Source: an uncultured Aquimarina sp. (GTDB lineage: Bacteria > Bacteroidota > Bacteroidia > Flavobacteriales > Flavobacteriaceae). From it: DNA of 64,000 nt. Shown in pieces: positions 60,026 to 64,000 of this stretch. Position 1 is the stretch's first letter; the number at the start of each line of letters is the position of its first letter. The position numbers and the translations under genes were made by a program. Below the pieces are notes generated by a model. The model was not told the DNA's origin and ran no database searches. It saw only the letters and a program-made list of their open reading frames with translations. The stretch spans positions 149,893-213,892 of the forward strand of contig CANMCO010000011.1 in assembly GCA_947496355.1 (NCBI GenBank), in the 5' to 3' direction.

Positions 60026-60313
60026 TTTTTGAATATACCAACGGTTTATATGAGGTTAGTTGTTAGCAGTAAGCAAATACTTTCTGATGTTCTTAAAGAT
60101 AAGTAATACAAGTGAATTTTCAGAATCTGCACTAAGTCTATAGAAGTGGGAAGATTCTAAAGTAATTAAACACCTTAATGTTGTCAGAAGTTGTTTTTCT
60201 TTTAATTATTGGCTGTGATTTTGGTAGGTATTTTTTTTAGTTATCGTATTAAATCATTTATCTTTTCTATTGCTTCATTAGGCACATCTCTCAAAGTCAT
60301 GATATGAGATGTT

Positions 60314-60748
60314 TTAATTTCTACAAGCACATTCATGATGTTCGTTGAGATATGCAATGGTTGCTTTGGATATTTTTTCCAGGGTTACTACGTTGATGTC
60401 AGAGAGTTTTTTTGCATAGATACACGCTTTCCCCATTTTAAATTTACCTAAGTCTTCCAATAAATGTTTATGTTTTTCGATAGGCGAGTATACATAGAGA
60501 GAGAAGGCCGTTTTCCTAGGCGAAAAACCAATGAGCGGAGCATCACCCTCGTGTCCACTAGCATATTTATAGTGATAACTGCCAAAACCAATAATTGTTG
60601 GCCCCCACATTTTAGGTTCGAATCCCGACCATTTGCTCATTAATTCAATTAATTGAAAGCTATCGGTTTTCTTTTGCTCATTATCAACATATGTATTAAT
60701 GAAATCAATGACGCTAGCCTCTGTTTTGATTGTCTTATTCTTTGCCAT
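60314..60748 (-). CDS. DUF1801 domain protein
   Basis: 144 residues matching DUF1801: LMSKWSGFEPKMWGPTIIGF, YHYKYASGHEGDAPLIGFSP and KTAFSLYVYSPIEKH. The family has a YdhG-like fold of unknown function and is common in Bacteroidota. It is a single gene. The 288 bp downstream to the next gene holds no other clear feature. Confidence 0.87.
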   Translation of the reverse strand: MAKNKTIKTEASVIDFINTYVDNEQKKTDSFQLIELMSKWSGFEPKMWGPTIIGFGSYHYKYASGHEGDAPLIGFSPRKTAFSLYVYSPIEKHKHLLEDLGKFKMGKACIYAKKLSDINVVTLEKISKATIAYLNEHHECACRN

Positions 60749-60863
60749 GGGTGTAATTTATGCGTATTTGTTAATTGTATGTTGCCCTATACAATACCAC
60801 TAAAAGGCATGTATATGAAAAGTAGCATTTTGATAATCAAATATTTTAGGACTGCATAAATGT

Positions 60864-60898
60864 ATAAAAAAAGCGCAAGATTTAATTACTTGCGCTTC
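60864..60898 (-). terminator. Terminator of the DJ-1/PfpI-like gene
   Basis: On the minus strand AAGCGCAAG and CTTGCGCTT pair over TAATTAAAT and are followed by a run of seven T. It lies about 39 bp beyond the stop at 60936. Confidence 0.88.
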
Positions 60899-60935
60899 AT
60901 AAGCTAATTTTAATATAAGTTGTTGAGTTGTGTTT

Positions 60936-61727
60936 TTACTTTAACTTTTTCAATAATAATTCAGCAACAAGCTCTGATGAAGCAGGATTTTGTCCTGTAA
61001 TTAACAAGCCATCTTCTATAGCATGCGCAGCCCAATCTTCTTTTTTAGAAAAAATTCCACCATTTTCTTTTAACATATCTTCGACTAGGAATGGAACAAC
61101 TTGGGTTAGTTGCACTGCATCTTCTTCTGTATTCGAGAATCCAGTAACTTTTTTTCCTTTTACTAATGAAGCACCATCAGCAGTTTTAGTATATTTGAAT
61201 ATTGCGGGAGCGTGACAAACGGCAGCTACAGGTTTGTTATGAGCATAAAAACTTTCAATTAATCGAATTGAGTTTTTGTCTTCAGACAGATCCCAAAGAG
61301 GTCCATGTCCACCAGGATAAAATATGGCATCATAATCAGCTTGATCTACGATTTCTAACTTTAAGGTTTTGGATAAGAGGTCTTGTGTTTCTTTGTCCTC
61401 GTTAAATCTTATTGTTGCGGGAGTTTGGAAATCTGGCAATTCACTTTTAGGGTCAATTGGTGGTTGGCCCCCTTTAGGTGATGCAAGAGTAATATTTACT
61501 CCTTTATCCTTTAAAGCGTAGTATGGTGCAGCGAATTCTTCAATCCAAAAACCAGTTTTTTCTCCGGTGTTTCCCAAATCTTCATGACTGGTTAATACAA
61601 ATAATACGTTTTTCATTTTTTCTATTTTAGTATTTGAGATTTTTTCTGTGGATGGTTGCTTTTCTGTTGTGTTTTTACATGAGATAAGCGCAATTACGAT
61701 AGTAAATACTAATACTATATTTTTCAT
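60936..61727 (-). CDS. DJ-1/PfpI (Hsp31-like) lipoprotein
   Basis: A lipobox (ALISCKN) suggests export and lipidation. From residue about 37 it is a class I glutamine-amidotransferase-like domain with ASPKGGQPPIDPKS, FYPGGHGPLWDLSED and the nucleophile elbow AAVCHAPAIF. Relatives are chaperones, glyoxalases (methylglyoxal detoxification) or deglycases. Export is uncommon. A cytoplasmic form could start at the internal ATG (MKNVLFVLTSHEDLGNTGEK). It has its own terminator. Confidence 0.86.
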   Translation of the reverse strand: MKNIVLVFTIVIALISCKNTTEKQPSTEKISNTKIEKMKNVLFVLTSHEDLGNTGEKTGFWIEEFAAPYYALKDKGVNITLASPKGGQPPIDPKSELPDFQTPATIRFNEDKETQDLLSKTLKLEIVDQADYDAIFYPGGHGPLWDLSEDKNSIRLIESFYAHNKPVAAVCHAPAIFKYTKTADGASLVKGKKVTGFSNTEEDAVQLTQVVPFLVEDMLKENGGIFSKKEDWAAHAIEDGLLITGQNPASSELVAELLLKKLK

Positions 61728-61809
61728 GATTTTATCTTTTTAATTATTGTTGATTGTTAGACAAAATTATAATCTAAAAGAGATGAAAAAATTGATGTAT
61801 GATAAAAAA

Positions 61810-62394
61810 CTACTCTTGGGCAATTTCTTTTCTAATTCTGCTCAGACTTTCGGTAGTGATTCCTAAATATGAGGCAATATGATAGTTCTTTACACTTTGC
61901 TCAATATTTGGATAATTATTCATAAAGTAAATATATCTTTCCTTTGCTGGTTGTGATAAATTAGAGAGTATTCTTTTCTGGAAAGCTGCAAACCCATTCT
62001 CCATTTTCTTTCTGAAAAAAGTCTCTATTTGAGGGATTTGATGATACAAGATCTCAATGCTTTCTTTGGAAATCTTATAAATGGTTGCGTCTTGGATACA
62101 TTCAATATTCATTATTGCTTTTGATGTTGAGAAGAAGGCCGTATAGTCACTTATCCACCAATCCTTCATGGCAAATTGTAATGTATGTTCTTTTCCACTA
62201 TCGTCAATAAAAAAAGTTCTTAGACAACCGTCGTAAACGTAGTATTGATGATATACGATTTCGTTTGAGTGCAAAAGAGTTTCTCCTTTTATTAGGGTAA
62301 TCTGTTCAAAGTTACTTCTTATCAGACTGTTTTCTTCAGCAGTAAAAGCAATATCCTTAAAAATTTCTGAAAATATACTGTTCTCGAAGTTCAT
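61810..62394 (-). CDS. Crp/Fnr-family transcriptional regulator
   Basis: 194 residues: a cyclic-nucleotide-binding beta barrel (about 20-110; GETLLHSNEIVYHQYYVYDG, LQFAMKDWWISDY) and a short C-terminal HTH (IASYLGITTESLSRIRKEIA). Such Bacteroidota Crp-like proteins often lack cAMP-binding residues and their signals are unknown. It lies upstream of the DJ-1-like gene on the same strand (82 bp) and may control it. Confidence 0.88.
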   Translation of the reverse strand: MNFENSIFSEIFKDIAFTAEENSLIRSNFEQITLIKGETLLHSNEIVYHQYYVYDGCLRTFFIDDSGKEHTLQFAMKDWWISDYTAFFSTSKAIMNIECIQDATIYKISKESIEILYHQIPQIETFFRKKMENGFAAFQKRILSNLSQPAKERYIYFMNNYPNIEQSVKNYHIASYLGITTESLSRIRKEIAQE

Positions 62395-62948
62395 TTAAAT
62401 TATTGTGCATAGTTTTTATTCATCGAATTCAACTATTTCTGCCGCTTTTTCGGTTTCATTATTTTTGCAACGCGTTCATCATGATAGCTTGTTTTACTCA
62501 TAATTTCGTATTTTAATACGTATTACTTTTTTTTAGGCTTTAAAAAGCCATTTTACCATTTATTGTGATCACTATAAACACCTTCTCTTTTCTTTGATTT
62601 TTTTCACCAACTATACCTTCTGATAGTGCTACCAACGTCCAACATATGAGTTTTGCAGGAAAGAAATTCAGGTGATTTCAAACCTTGAGCAAGACAATGC
62701 ATTTGTTTAGTTTTACATGCTCTAAAATACTAATAAAATTACATTACGGGTCTAAAAGACTATAAATAACATCATATACTAGAGGTCACATACATAACTT
62801 ATACATACTGTTGTAAAAACAGTTTTACTTAATGAGTTATAAGTTTTATAATATATGTTATTGCACATAATTTGTGCGTTTGTTTTAATATAACATTTCA
62901 ATACATATAACTATATTTTTGTAGTTTGTATAGACCAATAACGTGTTT
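62395..62948. other. Intergenic region
   Basis: 554 bp of AT-rich DNA between the divergent Crp/Fnr gene and the methyltransferase. A tiny frame at 62433-62501 (minus) reads MSKTSYHDERVAKIM and then basic residues; it may be a gene relic. GCACA-TAATT-TGTGC at about 62863-62877 is a small dyad upstream of the methyltransferase. Nothing else is recognised. Confidence 0.4.
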
Positions 62949-63626
62949 ATGAAGAAGAAAGAAAATGGAATTAAAAAAATAAAGAAGCCTTGGCCAACTA
63001 AAGATGCTATGGAGCAGGTTTATGAAATGAAACTTTGGGGTGGTGACAAATCTGATTTTTATTCGGGTTATGGGTCTCATCATCCTGAGATAGTAAATCC
63101 ATATGTTGATGTTTTAATTTCATTTTTAACATCTTTTAAAAGCGCTCTTACGGTATGTGATTTGGGTTGTGGGGATTTTAATGTAGGAAAAGAATTGGTA
63201 AAGTATACTAAGAAGTATGTTGCGGTAGACATAGTCGCAAACCTTATCGAGCATAATAAAGAAAAGTTTAAAGAAGAAAATTTAGAATTCCGCTGTTTGG
63301 ACATCGCAGTAGATGATTTGCCTTTTGGGGATTGTGCTTTAATAAGACAAGTATTACAACATTTATCAAATGCTGAAGTACAAAGGATTGTAAGTAAATT
63401 GACCGATTTTAAATACGTTATTTTGACAGAACATTTACCTGAAGGGGATTTTGTACCTAATAAAGAGATTATTTCGGGACAAGGAACTAGACTAAGAAAA
63501 CAAAGTGGTTTAAACTTATTGGCCCCACCATTTAATCTTAAGGTAAAAGAAGAAAAACAATTATTATCTATTGTTTTAGATAATCGTAAAGGGGTTATAG
63601 TGACTACGTTTTATAAAATTTTTTAA
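62949..63626 (+). CDS. Class I SAM-dependent methyltransferase
   Basis: ATG 62949 is preferred over GTG 62943. 225 residues with SAM motif I LTVCDLGCGDFNVGKEL, motif II acidic residue in YVAVDIVANLIEHN and later FRCLDIAVDDLPFGDCALIR with QVLQHLSNAEVQRIV. It looks like a small-molecule methyltransferase. It is monocistronic and has no cue to substrate. Confidence 0.85.
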   Translation: MKKKENGIKKIKKPWPTKDAMEQVYEMKLWGGDKSDFYSGYGSHHPEIVNPYVDVLISFLTSFKSALTVCDLGCGDFNVGKELVKYTKKYVAVDIVANLIEHNKEKFKEENLEFRCLDIAVDDLPFGDCALIRQVLQHLSNAEVQRIVSKLTDFKYVILTEHLPEGDFVPNKEIISGQGTRLRKQSGLNLLAPPFNLKVKEEKQLLSIVLDNRKGVIVTTFYKIF

Positions 63627-64000
63627 ACCATATTTATTTGGATATTCATAGGCTTGCATTCAAATGCTTGGCGACATTTAAATGATTTTAATCTTATACC
63701 TTATTTTTACTTACGGTGTTAGTTAGCGATTGTATTTTTTAGGTCGTTTAAGAGTAGAGAATCGTGTGCAAATTCTTGGATCCATAAAGTTACCTCCAGA
63801 CCCAGTTTCTTCGTCTTATAAAGAATCTTTTATTTCTTTTACTTTTTCAGCCGATTCTTTTGTCATTTTGTTCATTTTCTTAGAATGTACCACAACGGTT
63901 TGTGTAAAAGGCGTTTCTATACCTTTTAGCAACCATGTAAAAGCAGTATCCTAAGTTAGTATAATAATTTAATAGCATTTTATTTATTATGAAAACACAA
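63627..64000. other. Intergenic tail of the window
   Basis: Apart from the possible relic at 63723-63950, no gene is seen up to the right edge. A gene may start just outside, since ATGAAAACACAA at 63989 is open to the end. Confidence 0.35.
63723..63950 (-). pseudogene. Possible protein-coding relic on the minus strand
   Basis: A 76-codon minus-strand frame interrupted by one TAA reads TAFTWLLKGIETPFTQTVVV, continues with a Lys-rich helix, and after the stop gives DEETGSGGNFMDPRICTRFS to a final TAA. Both sides of the internal stop share the frame and look protein-like, suggesting the last part of a decayed gene. No family is recognised. Confidence 0.35.

Noticed and set aside
60240..60312. 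Short minus-strand frame (MTLRDVPNEAIEKINDLIR) after the DUF1801 gene
   Set aside because: Only 19 residues from the first ATG; no linked signals and no recognisable family, so it is not listed as a gene.

Overview
This AT-rich window most likely comes from a marine or environmental member of the Flavobacteriaceae (Bacteroidota). The evidence is the family mix: a 287-residue RpoD-type sigma factor, a 7TMR-DISM hybrid kinase, a TonB receptor with an N-terminal carboxypeptidase-like domain, DUF4331, DUF4407 and BlaI/M56 proteins. Shine-Dalgarno signals are largely absent, and there is a Bacteroidota-type promoter (TTTG / TAnnTTTG) upstream of blaI. No genus is claimed.

Layout. (1) 1-1.7 kb: the end of a retropepsin-like protein and a secreted triple glycogen-binding-module protein. 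(2) 1.7-7.7 kb, minus strand: a near-complete molybdenum-cofactor cluster (moeA, modE-like regulator, mobA, moaD, moeB-rhodanese, moaE, moaC-moaB fusion, moaA). (3) 8.1-9.3 kb: a peptidoglycan-binding protein without a signal peptide. (4) 9.45-33.07 kb: a putative genomic island bounded by direct repeats of the 3' half of a tRNA-Leu gene, with a decayed tyrosine integrase just inside the left repeat. (5) 33.5-47.8 kb: a hybrid sensor kinase, a truncated SRAP gene, an ECF sigma/anti-sigma pair facing a TonB receptor-TPR-DUF4331 unit, a proC gene broken by an in-frame amber codon, a second RpoD-like sigma factor, small unknown genes and a MarR regulator. (6) 48.3 kb: an intact tRNA-Leu(UAG). (7) 48.5-53.6 kb: an M20 dipeptidase, a BlaI/BlaR1-type pair with a visible operator, and a DUF4407 protein. 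(8) 53.6-59.4 kb: a hydroxyproline catabolic operon with a divergent AraC regulator. (9) 59.4-64 kb: assorted stress and enzyme genes.

The most interesting part is the island. It encodes its own two-component system: a TPR-containing HisKA_2-type kinase and a REC-GAF-sigma54 activator-Fis HTH regulator. Two long plus-strand gene runs (16975 onward and 26610 onward) each start behind a -24/-12 sigma54 promoter. Each promoter has a palindrome with core CGATATATCG centred 75.5 or 85.5 bp upstream of the -24 GG. A third near-identical palindrome lies exactly 85.5 bp upstream of a TGGCAC box in front of the superoxide dismutase gene, although that box lacks a normal -12 element. I infer that these palindromes are the activator's binding sites and that the island is a self-contained sigma54 regulon.

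The regulon encodes superoxide dismutase, a Tat-exported flavodoxin, a WrbA-like flavoprotein, two isochorismatase-fold hydrolases (one cytoplasmic, one exported), three pirins, an SMP-30-like protein, an esterase, an amidohydrolase lipoprotein, two alginate_export-type porins and several small unknowns. Enzymes are duplicated across cytoplasm and periplasm. That would suit uptake and detoxification of a redox-active or electrophilic (for example quinone-like or aromatic) compound, but the substrate is unknown.
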